A stretch of DNA of 64,000 nt from Dyella sp. GSA-30 (GCF_027924605.1 NZ_AP027042.1:3201524-3265523); one strand, 5' to 3'. Positions 1 through 9,879 are shown, counted from the first letter of the stretch. Program-made: numbers and translations. The notes: generated from the sequence alone by a model not told the origin.

Positions 1-1
1 C

Positions 2-142
2 ATTGCCATGAGCTTCGCCATTGCCGGACTGGTGGCGCGCGAGCCGGTGCATATCGCCGACTGCCGCAACGTGGCGACGTCATTTCCCGGCTTTATCGAG
101 CTGGCCAATGGCTGCGGTTTCTCATTGCGCGAAGTCGGCTGA
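2..142 (+). CDS. aroA: 3-phosphoshikimate 1-carboxyvinyltransferase, C-terminal end (partial)
   Basis: This is the last 46 codons of a gene that begins left of the window, read in the frame ending at TGA 140-142. The peptide contains [16 protein letters not shown], which matches the C-terminus of EPSP synthases of the Pseudomonas type (DCxNVATSFPxF). The enzyme joins phosphoenolpyruvate to shikimate 3-phosphate in the cytoplasmic aromatic amino acid pathway. Its stop is seven bases before the kdsB start, so the two are probably co-transcribed. In Xanthomonas I recall kdsB lying behind lpxK rather than aroA, so this junction may be lineage-specific. Only the tail is visible, but the motif is distinctive. 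Confidence 0.85.
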   Translation: MAMSFAIAGLVAREPVHIADCRNVATSFPGFIELANGCGFSLREVG

Positions 143-149
143 GGTCACC

Positions 150-929
150 ATGGCCGCAGCGCTGCCACCATTCATCGTCGCCATTCCTGCCCGCTATGGG
201 TCGACCCGTTTACCGGCCAAGCCGCTGCGCGATATTGCTGGCGTGCCGATGGTGGTGCGGGTCGCCCAGCGTGCGCTGCAGGCTGGCGCGGCACAGGTGG
301 TGGTGGCGGTGGACGATCAACGTATCGCCGATGCGCTGGCCGGGCAGGGTGTGGACGTATGCATGACGCGCAGCGATCACGCCTCCGGTAGCGATCGCCT
401 GGCCGAATGCGCGGCGCACTATGGCTGGGCCGACGATGCCATCGTGGTGAACCTGCAGGGTGATGAGCCCTTCGCACCCGCAGCGGGCATTCGCGAAGTG
501 GCACGTGCGTTGGCCGAAGACGATGCGCCGATGGCCACGCTGGCCACGCCGATCGACGACGCGCACGAGCTGTTCGATCCGAATGTGGTCAAGCTGGTAC
601 GCGGTGTCGACGGACGCGCGCTGTATTTCAGCCGCGCGCCGTTGCCGTGGGCGCGCGATGCCTTCGCGAAGGACAAGGACCAGCTGCCGAGCGGCGTGCC
701 GTTCCTGCGGCATATCGGTATCTATGCCTACCGTGCGGGTTTCCTGCATCGCTATACCGGTCTGGCCCGCACGATGCTGGAGCAGGCCGAATCGCTCGAG
801 CAGTTGCGTGTGCTGGAACACGGTTACCCGATTGCCGTACGCCTGACGCCCGAGCCGTTCCCACCGGGCATCGACACCCAGGCCGATCTCGAACGGGCGC
901 AGCAGTGGTTGCAGGCGCAGCAGCCGTGA
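150..929 (+). CDS. kdsB: 3-deoxy-manno-octulosonate cytidylyltransferase (CMP-Kdo synthetase)
   Basis: KdsB activates Kdo with CTP to give CMP-Kdo for the lipopolysaccharide inner core. The 259-aa product opens with the nucleotide-binding motif [15 protein letters not shown] near residue 10 and carries [10 protein letters not shown] in the middle, both family hallmarks; E. coli KdsB is about 248 aa. The ATG at 150 is preferred over upstream in-frame starts because it directly precedes the conserved N-terminus and follows a GAGGT stretch overlapping the aroA stop. Its TGA overlaps the GTG of the phosphatase gene (GTGA), indicating translational coupling. Confidence 0.95.
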   Translation: MAAALPPFIVAIPARYGSTRLPAKPLRDIAGVPMVVRVAQRALQAGAAQVVVAVDDQRIADALAGQGVDVCMTRSDHASGSDRLAECAAHYGWADDAIVVNLQGDEPFAPAAGIREVARALAEDDAPMATLATPIDDAHELFDPNVVKLVRGVDGRALYFSRAPLPWARDAFAKDKDQLPSGVPFLRHIGIYAYRAGFLHRYTGLARTMLEQAESLEQLRVLEHGYPIAVRLTPEPFPPGIDTQADLERAQQWLQAQQP

Positions 930-1399
930 CACGCGTGCTCTTTGTGTGTTTGGGCAACATTTGCCGTTCGCCCGTGGTCGAAGTCGTAGCGCGAACCCAT
1001 GCTCGGCGCGCCGGTCTGGACATCGAGTTCGCTTCCTGTGGAACGGGTGGATGGCATGTCGGCAAAGGGGCCGATACGCGCATGCGTGCCGCGGCCAGGA
1101 CGGCTGGCTACGATCTCGAGCCGCATCGCGCGCGTCAGTTGAGGGCAGCCGATCTGCGCGACTACGATCTGGTGCTCGCAATGGATCGGGACAACCTGCG
1201 CGAGATCGAACGGCTCAAATCGACCGCATCTACGGCGCATATCGACCTGCTCCTGCCCTGGGCCGGTGTCGATGAGCCGGCTGAGTTCCCCGATCCCTAC
1301 TATGGCGACGAGGCCGGCTTCACGGCCTCGGTAGCGCTGGTTGAACGAGGGATCCAGGGCTTGCTCGAACGCTTGCGCCGCGAGTCGTCCGGGGCTTGA
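926..1399 (+). CDS. Low-molecular-weight protein-tyrosine phosphatase
   Basis: The 157-aa protein has the LMW-PTP signature at its N-terminus, CLGNICRS, with nucleophile Cys8 and phosphate-loop Arg14, and the general-acid aspartate in DPYYGD near residue 125. Members such as Wzb and Etp dephosphorylate protein tyrosine, often to regulate capsule polymerisation kinases. No tyrosine kinase gene lies nearby, so the substrate is unknown. The start is the GTG at 926 overlapping the kdsB stop; starting further upstream would add kdsB-frame shadow sequence before the catalytic loop. Confidence 0.93.
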   Translation: MTRVLFVCLGNICRSPVVEVVARTHARRAGLDIEFASCGTGGWHVGKGADTRMRAAARTAGYDLEPHRARQLRAADLRDYDLVLAMDRDNLREIERLKSTASTAHIDLLLPWAGVDEPAEFPDPYYGDEAGFTASVALVERGIQGLLERLRRESSGA

Positions 1400-1421
1400 C
1401 ACGACCCGTTAGAATACGGGG

Positions 1422-3248
1422 ATGCAGCCCATTTCGCAGCCGACCTTCGACGGCAAGGCGTTCGTCAAAACCCTGACCAGTTCCCCCGGCGTCTATCGTT
1501 ATTTCGATGACGCGGACGAGCTGCTGTACGTCGGCAAGGCCGGCAATCTGAAAAAGCGCGTCGGCAGCTACTTCCTGAAACCCAGGATGGAGCCGCGTAT
1601 CGCGTCGATGATTTCGCAGATCGCACGCTGCGAGATCACCGTCACGCGTACGGAGGGCGAGGCGCTGCTGCTCGAGTCGCAGCTGATCAAGTCGCTCAAG
1701 CCGCGCTACAACATCATGTTGCGCGACGACAAAAGCTACCCGTACATTTATCTGTCCGGTGGCGAGGATTATCCGCGCCTGGCCTTTCATCGTGGTGCGC
1801 GCAATCTGCCGGGCCGCTTTTTCGGCCCCTATCCCAGCACGTTCGCGGTGCGCGAAAGCCTCAACCTGATGCAGAAGCTGTTCAAGGTGCGGCAGTGCGA
1901 AGACAGTTATTTTCGCAATCGTTCGCGCCCGTGCCTGCAACATCAGATCGGCCGCTGCAGTGCGCCCTGCGTCAATCTGATTTCCGTCGACGACTATCGC
2001 AGCGATGTGCGTCACGCCGAGATGTTTCTGGAAGGCCGCAGCAGCGCGGTGATCGACGAACTGGCCAGCGGGATGGAGCAGGCCAGCAAATCGCTGGAAT
2101 TCGAGCGCGCCGCGTCGATGCGCGACCAGGTATCCGCCTTGCGCAAGCTGCAGGCACAGCATCATGTACAGGGCGCGAGCGCCGACATGGACGTGATTGC
2201 CTGCCGTATCGAATCGGGCCTGGCCTGTGTCAGCGTGTTGTTCTTCCGCAATGGCGTCAGCCTTGGCACCCGCGACTTCTATCCGCGCCTGCCGCTCGAT
2301 GCCGAGCCGGGCGATCTGTTGGGCCAGTTTCTTGCGCAGTACTACCTCGACCGACCCGTGCCGCGCGAGCTGATACTTGGCGATGTCCCTGCCGACTGCG
2401 AGATTCTTGCGGATCTGCTGACCCAGCAATCCGGGCATGCCGTCGAGATCAAGACCAGCGTGCGTGGCGAACGCGCGCGGTTTCTGCAGATGGCCGAGCG
2501 CAATGCGCAGGCTTCGTTGACAGCGCGGCTTGCCAGTCGCCAGACCCTGGGCGCGCGCTTCGACGATCTGCAGCGCCTGCTGGAGCTCGACGAAGCGCCT
2601 CGCCGTATCGAGTGCTTCGACATCAGCCACACCATGGGCGAGGCCACGGTGGCTTCTTGCGTGGTCTTCGGTCCGGAAGGCCCCGAGAAATCGCATTACC
2701 GCCGCTTCAATATCGCCGGCATCACGCCCGGTGACGACTACGCGGCCATGCACCAGGCCTTGACCCGGCGTTTCCGCAAGGTTGCCGAAGGCGAGGGTGC
2801 GCGGCCTGACATCCTGTTGATCGACGGCGGCAGCGGTCAGGTGGCACAGGCGCTCGATGTGCTGAAGGAACTGGGCGTGCAGGGCATCCGCATTGTGGGC
2901 GTGGCCAAGGGGCCGGGACGACGTGCAGGTGAGGAGACGCTGATACTGGCCGAGTCGGGCCGCAACCTGCATCCGGGCCCGGCATCGCCGGCACTGCATC
3001 TCGTTGCCGCAGTGCGCGACGAGGCGCATCGTTTTGCGATCAGCGGTCATCGCAAGCGCCGCGAGAAGGCGCGTGAGCGCAGCGTGCTGGAGGACGTGCC
3101 GGGCATCGGCGCTCGCCGCCGTTCGGCCTTGCTCAAGGCCTTTGGTGGGCTGGCCGGCGTCGAGGCTGCGGGTGTGGAGGAGCTGATGCAGGTGAAGGGT
3201 ATCGATCGCGGCCTGGCCGAACGTATCTACGCCACCTTGCATGCTTGA
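1422..3248 (+). CDS. uvrC: UvrABC excinuclease subunit C
   Basis: UvrC makes both incisions around DNA lesions in nucleotide excision repair. The 608-aa protein is of normal length. It shows the GIY-YIG nuclease domain (GVY at 23-25, YVG at 36-38), the four cysteines of the iron-sulphur region around 150-185, a UVR domain near residues 195-235, the RNase H-like second nuclease domain, and a C-terminal helix-hairpin-helix pair (VPGIGARRRSALL). It follows the phosphatase gene by 22 bases and is followed by pgsA, an order conserved in gammaproteobacteria. In many relatives the GacA/UvrY regulator lies directly upstream; here it lies 2.7 kb downstream. Confidence 0.97.
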   Translation: MQPISQPTFDGKAFVKTLTSSPGVYRYFDDADELLYVGKAGNLKKRVGSYFLKPRMEPRIASMISQIARCEITVTRTEGEALLLESQLIKSLKPRYNIMLRDDKSYPYIYLSGGEDYPRLAFHRGARNLPGRFFGPYPSTFAVRESLNLMQKLFKVRQCEDSYFRNRSRPCLQHQIGRCSAPCVNLISVDDYRSDVRHAEMFLEGRSSAVIDELASGMEQASKSLEFERAASMRDQVSALRKLQAQHHVQGASADMDVIACRIESGLACVSVLFFRNGVSLGTRDFYPRLPLDAEPGDLLGQFLAQYYLDRPVPRELILGDVPADCEILADLLTQQSGHAVEIKTSVRGERARFLQMAERNAQASLTARLASRQTLGARFDDLQRLLELDEAPRRIECFDISHTMGEATVASCVVFGPEGPEKSHYRRFNIAGITPGDDYAAMHQALTRRFRKVAEGEGARPDILLIDGGSGQVAQALDVLKELGVQGIRIVGVAKGPGRRAGEETLILAESGRNLHPGPASPALHLVAAVRDEAHRFAISGHRKRREKARERSVLEDVPGIGARRRSALLKAFGGLAGVEAAGVEELMQVKGIDRGLAERIYATLHA

Positions 3249-3318
3249 ATCTGAACCACATAACGGAGTGAGCACTCCTATCCATGCGACACTACTAGCT
3301 TAAAAGCGGATTGAATCG

Positions 3319-3921
3319 ATGCGTATCAACTTGCCAACCTGGCTGACCCTGTTTCGCATCGCTCTGTTGCCGGTCATGGTGGTGGTGTTCTATTGGCCCT
3401 TCCGCGGTCACAACATCACGGCAGCCATCGTTTTCGTGCTGGCGGCGATCACCGACTGGTTCGATGGCTACCTTGCGCGTCGTTTGAACATGACCTCGGC
3501 GTTCGGTGCTTTTCTGGATCCGGTCGCCGACAAACTGATGGTGGCGGTGACGCTGTTCCTGCTGGTCGAGTCGCACCGTGGCGGTTGGCCCGGTATCGTG
3601 ATGGCGGTCACGGCGGCCGTCATCGTCGGCCGCGAAATCAGCATCTCGGCGCTGCGCGAATGGATGGCTGAAATCGGTATGAGTGCCACCGTGAAAGTGG
3701 CCTTTGTCGGCAAGCTCAAGACGGTGATGCAGATGATCGCGCTGGTCGTGCTGATCGTGCAGCACGATGCGGAAACGTTGCGCCTCTATCACGTGGGCGA
3801 AGTGTTGCTGGTGATTGCCGGCATCCTCACGATCTGGTCGGGCCTGCACTATCTGCGTGCGGCGTGGCCGATGTTGCGTGGCGAAAAAGGGCCTTTTGCG
3901 CCCAATAAAAGCGATGTCTGA
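3319..3921 (+). CDS. pgsA: CDP-diacylglycerol-glycerol-3-phosphate 3-phosphatidyltransferase
   Basis: PgsA makes phosphatidylglycerol phosphate from CDP-diacylglycerol in the inner membrane. The 200-aa product carries the full CDP-alcohol phosphatidyltransferase motif DGxxAR(x8)GxxxDxxxD, with D49, G50, A53, R54, G63, D67 and D71. Several hydrophobic stretches are consistent with six transmembrane helices. The 70-base gap after uvrC holds a small hairpin (GGAGTGAGCACTCC, 3265-3278) but no T-run, so read-through from uvrC is possible. Confidence 0.96.
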   Translation: MRINLPTWLTLFRIALLPVMVVVFYWPFRGHNITAAIVFVLAAITDWFDGYLARRLNMTSAFGAFLDPVADKLMVAVTLFLLVESHRGGWPGIVMAVTAAVIVGREISISALREWMAEIGMSATVKVAFVGKLKTVMQMIALVVLIVQHDAETLRLYHVGEVLLVIAGILTIWSGLHYLRAAWPMLRGEKGPFAPNKSDV

Positions 3922-3940
3922 ATTTTTCTGTGACAGAGGC

Positions 3941-3968
3941 TTGACGGTGCGCTTTTAGCCATTACAAT
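3941..3968 (+). promoter_or_regulatory. Sigma-70 promoter of the first tRNA-Gly
   Basis: TTGACG (3941-3946), a 16-base spacer and TACAAT (3963-3968) give a good -35/-10 pair ending 13 bases before the tRNA. Confidence 0.7.
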
Positions 3969-3981
3969 GCGCGACTCCGAT

Positions 3982-4057
<76 letters not shown>

Positions 4058-4068
4058 GGTTCAGACAG

Positions 4069-4088
4069 GCCCCGGCTTAGCCCGGGGC
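4069..4088 (+). terminator. GC-rich hairpin after tRNA-Gly copy 1
   Basis: GCCCCGG (4069-4075) pairs with CCGGGGC (4082-4088). Only a loose T-rich stretch (TTCGTCATTT) follows, so this may be a weak terminator or a processing signal. Confidence 0.45.
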
Positions 4089-4159
4089 TTCGTCATTTCT
4101 GGGGGGCGGCATCGGTGGGAAAGTCGGCCGTTTCTGGCACAAAAGTTAAACGTAAAGTC

Positions 4160-4187
4160 TTCACAAAGGCGTCAGTTCTGTTATTAT
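4160..4187 (+). promoter_or_regulatory. Probable promoter of the second tRNA-Gly
   Basis: TTCACA (4160-4165), 16 bases, then TATTAT (4182-4187), positioned like the promoter of copy 1. The second tRNA copy therefore seems to have its own promoter. Confidence 0.55.
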
Positions 4188-4200
4188 TTCTGACTCCGAT

Positions 4201-4276
<76 letters not shown>

Positions 4277-4355
4277 GTTTTTGCAAAGCCTCGGTTGCGC
4301 CGGGGTTTTGTTTTATCGGTGAGTCCCGGGTGTTTCCGTCCGGGGTTCGCGCAAT

Positions 4356-4429
4356 GGCCAGGTGGCAGAGTGGTCATGCAGCGGCCTGCAAAGCCGTGTA
4401 CGCCGGTTCGATTCCGACCCTGGCCTCCA
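4356..4429 (+). tRNA. tRNA-Cys (GCA)
   Basis: The 74-base gene has acceptor arms GGCCAGG/CCTGGCC, anticodon GCA at 4388-4390 in loop CTGCAAA, and an encoded CCA. It follows tRNA-Gly as in most gammaproteobacterial pgsA-linked tRNA clusters. Confidence 0.96.
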
Positions 4430-4445
4430 TTGCGTAGAAGTATCC

Positions 4446-4467
4446 AAGCGCCCTTGTGGCGCTTTTT
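4446..4467 (+). terminator. Intrinsic terminator of the tRNA cluster
   Basis: AAGCGCC (4446-4452), loop CTTGT and GGCGCTT (4458-4464) run into a T-stretch. It lies between the tRNA cluster and the convergent gene ending at 4486. Confidence 0.8.
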
Positions 4468-4485
4468 CTTTGCCTGCCGTCTGCG

Positions 4486-5325
4486 TCACGGCGCCTTATG
4501 CGCGGTCGCGTCGGAGATCATCGTCTTGATGTCCTTGAAGCTCATGCCCTCGGACGCCGAAGCTAGGTCGCCGTCAACCAACTGTTGGGCAGCCTTGCGC
4601 AGATCGCCCATGGCACGCGAGTAAAGCGCCACGCCCATGCTTACGCGTTTGATCCCGGCCTTCTGCAGCTCGGCCAAAGGTAGCGTCCCGCTCATCGTGC
4701 CCACGACGAGGTTCACCGGCTTGGGTGCTACGGCTTTGACGATGGCTCTTACAGCATCCATGTCGGTCGGGTAGGGCGCATAAAGAACATCGGCACCCAC
4801 GTCGGCAAACGCAACCAGGCGCCGGATGGTGTCGTCCAGATCGGGCCGGCCCTGGAGGTAGTTGTCACAGCGTCCGGTGAGAAGGATTCGCCCTTTGGCT
4901 GCCTTGGCGGCATGGCGCATGCGTTCTACCGCATCGTCAAACTCGCGGATGGGGCGGGCCGGATCGCCTGAGGTGTCTTCGATGCCGATGCCGGCCAGTC
5001 CCCAGGCGATTGCCGATTCGACGGTTGCCGCAACATCGCTCGGCGTCTCCCCGTAGCCGTCTTCGAAATCGCCGTTGATCGGCAAGTCGGTGAGATCGCC
5101 GAGAAGCTTGGCATGCGCCAGGTGTTCCTCGAGCGTCACCGCATGCCTGCCATCGAGGCGTCCCAGTGCCGAGGCGATGGCCGCCGAAGACGTTCCCAAG
5201 GCCTTGAAGCCCGCCTGCTTCAGGATGAGCGCCGAGGTTCCGTCCCACGGATTGGGCATGACGAAGCCGATGTCCTGTTGATGCAAGGCACAAAAGCGCT
5301 CATACAGTTCGGGTTGCGTAGCCAT
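4486..5325 (-). CDS. Isocitrate lyase/PEP mutase superfamily enzyme
   Basis: The 279-aa protein has the fold and motifs of the PEP mutase/isocitrate lyase family: NPWDGTSALI near residue 26, GDFEDGYGETP with metal-binding acids near residue 90, and GIGIEDTSG near 115. Members cleave or form carbon-carbon bonds of 2-oxoacids (methylisocitrate, oxaloacetate, phosphonopyruvate). The KKCGH loop of true isocitrate lyases is not evident, so oxaloacetate decarboxylase-like or uncharacterised activity is more likely. The chosen ATG (5323-5325) begins MATQPELYERF, the usual family start; a longer in-frame start adds 15 unlike residues. Confidence 0.85.
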   Translation of the reverse strand: MATQPELYERFCALHQQDIGFVMPNPWDGTSALILKQAGFKALGTSSAAIASALGRLDGRHAVTLEEHLAHAKLLGDLTDLPINGDFEDGYGETPSDVAATVESAIAWGLAGIGIEDTSGDPARPIREFDDAVERMRHAAKAAKGRILLTGRCDNYLQGRPDLDDTIRRLVAFADVGADVLYAPYPTDMDAVRAIVKAVAPKPVNLVVGTMSGTLPLAELQKAGIKRVSMGVALYSRAMGDLRKAAQQLVDGDLASASEGMSFKDIKTMISDATAHKAP

Positions 5326-5426
5326 GGCGACATCTCGGGGCGATGAGGAAGGCAAGGACCTTACACTCATCGGCGCGAACGAGAAACACGCAAGGGGTCG
5401 CGATGGAAGCCCAAATTCTTCGCAGG

Positions 5427-5481
5427 TGCGACTTCAGTCGCGACCCACGCTTACGTCACGGCCGGTCGCGACTGAAAGGGT
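5427..5481. repeat. REP-type palindrome (GCGACTTCAGTCGCGACC family)
   Basis: GCGACTTCAGTCGCGACCC is followed about 20 bases later by the inverse GGTCGCGACTGAAAGGGTC. The right arm is imperfect. A fuller copy of the same family lies at 53805-53876. Confidence 0.75.
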
Positions 5482-5501
5482 CTTCTAAAAACCCTTCCTA
5501 T

Positions 5502-5589
5502 CCGTCGTCCCGGCGAAAGCCGGGATCCAGTGCCTTATGCTTCAACGTGCGAAAGACACTGGGCCCCGGCTTTCGCCGGGGCGACGATG
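5502..5589. repeat. Paired REP element (CCCGGCGAAAGCCGGG family)
   Basis: Two oppositely oriented hairpins, CCCGGCGAAAGCCGGG and its GCTTTCGCC counterpart, are bounded by GTCGTC and GACGAC, forming a BIME-like unit. The right flank (ACTGAGGCTATTCGAGG) resembles the flank of the elements at 34659 and 46607. Together with the repeat at 5427 it fills the 330-base gene-free stretch 5326-5655, in which I see nothing else. Confidence 0.8.
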
Positions 5590-5655
5590 AAAACTGAGGC
5601 TATTCGAGGTTCTCTGAAGTCGTTCCTACAGAGACGCAGGAGGCTTTCGAGTGTC

Positions 5656-5742
5656 TGGTGCCCGGAGCGGGAATCGAACCCGCATACCCGCGAGGGTGAG
5701 GGATTTTAAGTCCCTTGCGTCTACCAATTTCGCCATCCGGGC
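5656..5742 (-). tRNA. tRNA-Leu (TAA)
   Basis: The 87-base class II tRNA is on the minus strand, with acceptor GCCCGGA/TCCGGGC, a long variable arm, anticodon TAA (complement of 5706-5708, loop CTTAAAA) and an encoded CCA. In relatives this tRNA usually follows tRNA-Gly and tRNA-Cys in the same direction; here it is inverted and 1.3 kb away. Confidence 0.95.
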
Positions 5743-5963
5743 AGCGATGGAGCCGTGCCAACTGCAGATCGTAACATGCGGTACCCAGCAAGCTCATCCA
5801 TGCGGGTCATCTACAATGACTGTGAGGGTTAAAGATTTTTTCAGTCAGGCTTTTCTGAATTTGCACTTTTCAGTGCTGTCGTCGCTTTCCTGTTACGGAT
5901 GACGCTTGCAATGAATTATCGTGCATCCTAAGTTCAGGCTTCCTACCCAGGGAGGGAATAAAC

Positions 5964-6617
5964 GTGATCAAAACTATAATCATCGACGATCACGAACTGG
6001 TCCGTACCGGTTTCAAGATGATTTTGGACAAAGAGCACGACATCACTGTCGTCGCCGAGGCAGGCACGGCCGAGGAAGGGCTGCGCCTGATTCGTTCGCT
6101 AGAGCCTGATATTGCCTTGGTCGACGTGCACATGCCCGGCATGAGCGGCATTGAGCTGACCGAGCGTGTTGCGCGCGCCAAACTGGCCACCAACATCATC
6201 GTGGTGACTGTCGTCGACGACGCGCGTTTTCCCAAGCGCCTGCTCGATGCCGGTGCGCTCGGTTATCTGACCAAAGGCTGCAGCGCGGAAGAATTGCTGG
6301 GCGCAGTGCGGCATGTGGCTTACGGGCGTCGTTATCTCGCCCCTGCCGTTGCGCAGCAGTTAGCGCTGGCTACGCTCGACGGGGAGGGCTCTCCGTTCGA
6401 CAGCCTGTCCAGTCGAGAGTTGGAGGTTGCCATGATGCTGGTGCGCGGCAAACCGCTGACGACGATCGGCGAACAACTCAATCTCAGTCCGAAAACCGTA
6501 TCCACTTACAAACAGCGCCTGATGGAAAAGCTACAGATCGATCATGTGGTCGGCCTGGCGCATCTGATGACGGTGCACGGTCTGCTCGATACGCATAACA
6601 ATCAGGTAGGCGGCTGA
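5964..6617 (+). CDS. gacA: Two-component response regulator, GacA/UvrY family
   Basis: The 217-aa protein has an N-terminal receiver domain (acidic pair D8-D9, phosphoacceptor D54 in DIALVDVHMPG, switch T82, K104) and a C-terminal LuxR-type helix-turn-helix (about residues 147-205, LSPKTVSTYKQRL). The run VVTVVDDARFPKRLLDAGA and the linker SPFDSLSSRE are typical of GacA/UvrY, which acts with the sensor GacS/BarA to drive small RNAs that titrate CsrA/RsmA. The start is GTG at 5964, with GGAGGG eight bases upstream. No kinase gene is adjacent. A generic NarL-type regulator cannot be fully excluded. Confidence 0.88.
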   Translation: MIKTIIIDDHELVRTGFKMILDKEHDITVVAEAGTAEEGLRLIRSLEPDIALVDVHMPGMSGIELTERVARAKLATNIIVVTVVDDARFPKRLLDAGALGYLTKGCSAEELLGAVRHVAYGRRYLAPAVAQQLALATLDGEGSPFDSLSSRELEVAMMLVRGKPLTTIGEQLNLSPKTVSTYKQRLMEKLQIDHVVGLAHLMTVHGLLDTHNNQVGG

Positions 6618-6636
6618 GCGGTTTCAGCAGCGAAAT

Positions 6637-6668
6637 AAAAAAGCCGGACGTAAGTCCGGCTTTTTTTT
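6637..6668. terminator. Bidirectional terminator between gacA and rne
   Basis: AGCCGGAC, loop GTAA, GTCCGGCT (6642-6661), flanked by an A-run on the left and eight Ts on the right. It can stop transcripts from both convergent genes. Confidence 0.9.
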
Positions 6669-6684
6669 GTGCTGTCGGTGGTGA

Positions 6685-9600
6685 TTACTGACCGTGCGAA
6701 GCGTTCTTGTCGCTGGCGCTTTCGTCTTCCTGCGCTGTCGAGTCAGGCGATACGCTTTCCGGTTGGACGGGCTCGGTCACCGGATGAAGCGGCGCACCTG
6801 CAAGTAGATCGCCTTGTGCGGGCGGGGCGGCCGATACCTTCGGTTCCTCCACCTGCGGCTGCGGCTCACTCGACGCGGACTCTTCCAGCTTCGGCTCAAG
6901 CACGGCCTCGACCGTGACTTCCACCGGCGCCGCGGCGATCGGCAGCGGTGCCGGTTCGATGTGCGCGGCGGTTGTCTGTTGTTCGAACGACGACTGGGCA
7001 CGGAAATCGATCGTGCTGTCGTTGGCAGCCGGCGTGGCAGGTTCTTCGCTGGCCGGTGTCGATTCGATAACGGTCGTCGGTACTTCAGCCGCGGAGGTAT
7101 GGCCATCTGCCCATGCACGCGGTGCCGACTGTTCTTCGGCGACGTTCGAGACAGCGGCGACTGGTGCAGCGACGACGTGCGTTTCTACCGTATGCGTATG
7201 TTCTGCTTCCGACGACGCCTCCGGGATGGGCGGCAGCGTCGGCAGATTGAACGCCGTTGCCGCTGGAGCCGACACGCTCACTTCAGGGCGTGTCGCCCAA
7301 TGCGGCGAGGCAGCCGGTTCAGCAGCAGGTTCGGTTTTTTCTACCGGTGCTGCAGCCTCATGAGCGTGGATCGCGGTCACTTCTGTTTCGATGACGGAGG
7401 CAGCGGCGAAAGCAGCGGTCGTAGCGGCGATCGTCTTCGCGGCCACCGGCTCGGCGGCAGGTGCGGGTTTGGGCGCAGCCGCCTTGGGCTCATGGTTCTC
7501 GCTCAGGCCGGTCTCTTCGCCGCGATCTTCATCGTCCAGCTCCGACTCGTCGACTGCCGACTCGTTGATCTGGCCCTGCACCTGCGTGCCGTCTTCATGA
7601 CGACGACGACGACGACCACCGCGGCGGCCGCGACGACGACGCGACGGCGACACTTCGCCTTCGGCGCCCGGCTCGTTGCTGCCCGGTGCGGGCGTCTCGG
7701 TGACCGGTGTGCTCAGCTGAGCTTCTTTTGCTGCCTCGGCGGGGGCAGCTTGCAGTGCTGCCGGCGTGGCGCTCGCAGGCGACTGCGGCGGACGCGGCTG
7801 GCGCTCGCCCTTCGGCTGCTGCTGACCTTGCTGCTTACGCCCTTCGTTCTGCGGCTGCTGGGCTGCGTCCTGGACCGGCTTGGGCTGACGTTCCTGGCGC
7901 GGCGTGCCGTCCTGCGGCTTGCCCGGCTGCTGCTGACGCGGCGCCTGGGCGTCGGGGTTACGCGGCTGGCGCGGCTGATTGGGCTGCTGTGCCTTGCCGG
8001 CACCCTTGCCTTGCTGCTCGCGGCGCTGCTGTTGCGATTGGCGACCCGTGCTCCCCTGTGCGGAGCGGCCACGTTCGTCACGGCGATTGCCGCGCGATTC
8101 GTTGGCGCGCGACTCGCTGCGCGGGGTGGGCGCTGGGGCGGGGGCCGGTGCGGGAGCCGGGCTGCTGAACAGGCCGCGGAACCAGCCCATCAAGCCGCCG
8201 TTCTGAGCGGGGGCGGCAGCCGGCGCGGCTTTGGGGGCGGCGACGACCGGGGAGGAGGCGACCTCTTCGCGCAACGGTGCGGGCGATGCCGGCACGATGC
8301 CGCTGACAGCCGGCTGTTCGCCGCTGCCCAGGGCCTGGCCCATCTTGGGAATGGCGGTTTCTTCGACGGCGGTCAGGCGCTCGTAGCTGGGCTTGCTGTG
8401 CTCGCCCATGTCCGCTTCGCGGATGCGCTGGATTTCGATATGCGGGGTTTCGAGCTTGTCGTCGGCGACGATGACGACGTGCACCTTGTTGCGCAGCTCG
8501 ATCTCGACCACGCTGGCGCGCTTCTCGTTGAGCATGAAGTTGGCGACCGCGGGCGGCGCCTGCACCAGCACCTGGCCGGTGTTGTCCTTCATCGCGTGCT
8601 CTTCGATCAGGCGCAGCGTCGACAGCGCCAGCGATTCCACGCCGCGGATATGGCCGTGGCCTTCGCAGCGCGGGCAGACGATCTGGGTGGCTTCGCCCAG
8701 GGATGGGCGCAGGCGCTGGCGGGACATCTCCAGCAGGCCGAAACGCGAGATGCGGCCGATCTGTACGCGGGCGCGGTCCAGCTTCAGGGCGTCCTTCAGG
8801 CGCTCTTCGACTTCACGCTGGTGCTTGGGGCTGTCCATGTCGATGAAATCGATCACGATCAGGCCGCCGGCGTCGCGGATGCGTAGCTGGCGGGCGATTT
8901 CCACCGCCGCTTCGCAATTGGTGTTGAAGGCGGTTTCTTCGATGTCGCTGCCCTTGGTCGCCTTCGACGAGTTGATGTCGATGGCGGTCAGCGCTTCGGT
9001 CTGGTCGATGACGATCGAGCCGCCCGACGGCAGGCGCACCTGGCGCTCGAACGCGCTCTCGATCTGCGTCTCGATCTGGTAGCGCGAGAACAGCGGCGTG
9101 TCGTCCTTGTACAGCTTGAGCTTGCGCATGGCATTGGGCATGACCTGCTGCACGAACTCGCGGGCGTCGTTATAGAGCGACTCCTCGTCGATCAGGATCT
9201 CGCCGATATCGTTGCGCAGGTAGTCGCGCAGGGCGCGGATGAACAGCTTCGATTCCTGATAGATCAGGAATGGGCCCTTCTGGGCGCTGGCGGCGTTGGA
9301 GATTGCCTTCCACAGCTGGAGCAGGTAGTCCAGATCCCACTGCAGCTCTTCGGCGTCGCGGCCCATGCCGGCGGTACGGACGATCAGGCCGACGTCATCG
9401 GGCACGGTGAGGTGGTCGAGCGCTTCCTTCAGGGCCTGGCGGTCTTCACCTTCGATCCGGCGCGAGACGCCGCCGGCCTTCGGGTTGTTCGGCATCAGCA
9501 CCATGTACCGGCCGGCCAGGCTGATAAAGGTGGTCAGTGCGGCGCCCTTGTTGCCGCGTTCTTCCTTTTCGACCTGAACAACGATCTCCTGACCTTCACG

Positions 9601-9879
9601 GATGAGGTCGCGGATATTGGCTTTGTTGGGGTCCAGACCGGCGGTGAAGTACTCGCGGGAGACTTCTTTCAGCGGCAGGAAGCCATGGCGCTCGGCGCCG
9701 TAATCGACAAAGCAGGCTTCGAGGGAGGCTTCGACGCGAGTGATGCGGCCTTTGTAAATATTGGCTTTTTTCTGCTCGCGGGACGGGATTTCAATATCGA
9801 GATCGTAAAGGGTTTGGCCATCGACGATGGCCACACGCAACTCCTCACGCTGAGTTGCGTTGATCAACATACGCTTCAT
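6685..9879 (-). CDS. rne: Ribonuclease E
   Basis: RNase E is the essential endonuclease of mRNA decay and rRNA/tRNA processing and the scaffold of the degradosome at the inner membrane. The 1,064-aa protein starts [10 protein letters not shown], the family N-terminus. The catalytic half holds the S1 domain, the magnesium-site segments [10 protein letters not shown] and IVIDFIDMD, and the Zn-link CPRC near residue 410. The C-terminal half is long, disordered, and rich in Pro, Ala, Glu and Gln, with an Arg-rich patch ([15 protein letters not shown]) expected to bind RNA. Starts further upstream in frame are rejected because they lie in the untranslated leader. Confidence 0.97.
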   Translation of the reverse strand: MKRMLINATQREELRVAIVDGQTLYDLDIEIPSREQKKANIYKGRITRVEASLEACFVDYGAERHGFLPLKEVSREYFTAGLDPNKANIRDLIREGQEIVVQVEKEERGNKGAALTTFISLAGRYMVLMPNNPKAGGVSRRIEGEDRQALKEALDHLTVPDDVGLIVRTAGMGRDAEELQWDLDYLLQLWKAISNAASAQKGPFLIYQESKLFIRALRDYLRNDIGEILIDEESLYNDAREFVQQVMPNAMRKLKLYKDDTPLFSRYQIETQIESAFERQVRLPSGGSIVIDQTEALTAIDINSSKATKGSDIEETAFNTNCEAAVEIARQLRIRDAGGLIVIDFIDMDSPKHQREVEERLKDALKLDRARVQIGRISRFGLLEMSRQRLRPSLGEATQIVCPRCEGHGHIRGVESLALSTLRLIEEHAMKDNTGQVLVQAPPAVANFMLNEKRASVVEIELRNKVHVVIVADDKLETPHIEIQRIREADMGEHSKPSYERLTAVEETAIPKMGQALGSGEQPAVSGIVPASPAPLREEVASSPVVAAPKAAPAAAPAQNGGLMGWFRGLFSSPAPAPAPAPAPTPRSESRANESRGNRRDERGRSAQGSTGRQSQQQRREQQGKGAGKAQQPNQPRQPRNPDAQAPRQQQPGKPQDGTPRQERQPKPVQDAAQQPQNEGRKQQGQQQPKGERQPRPPQSPASATPAALQAAPAEAAKEAQLSTPVTETPAPGSNEPGAEGEVSPSRRRRGRRGGRRRRRHEDGTQVQGQINESAVDESELDDEDRGEETGLSENHEPKAAAPKPAPAAEPVAAKTIAATTAAFAAASVIETEVTAIHAHEAAAPVEKTEPAAEPAASPHWATRPEVSVSAPAATAFNLPTLPPIPEASSEAEHTHTVETHVVAAPVAAVSNVAEEQSAPRAWADGHTSAAEVPTTVIESTPASEEPATPAANDSTIDFRAQSSFEQQTTAAHIEPAPLPIAAAPVEVTVEAVLEPKLEESASSEPQPQVEEPKVSAAPPAQGDLLAGAPLHPVTEPVQPESVSPDSTAQEDESASDKNASHGQ

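Noticed and set aside
1320-3275. A 651-codon minus-strand frame opposite uvrC
   Set aside because: uvrC is unambiguous, and the antisense frame shows only Arg/Ala/Gln-rich shadow sequence.
3265-3278. Hairpin GGAGTG-AG-CACTCC between uvrC and pgsA as a terminator
   Set aside because: The stem is short and no T-run follows; pgsA is expected to be read from the uvrC transcript or its own promoter.
5427-5589. A CRISPR array, because of repeated palindromes
   Set aside because: The palindromes are two unrelated REP-type units without regular spacers, and no cas genes are present in the window.
6814-8886. A 690-codon plus-strand frame opposite rne, rich in Arg, Gly and Cys
   Set aside because: It is antisense to the low-complexity C-terminal half of RNase E, and its composition (RRRR, FFRR runs) is what complementary GC-rich Glu/Ala/Pro codons produce. 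RNase E itself is certain.
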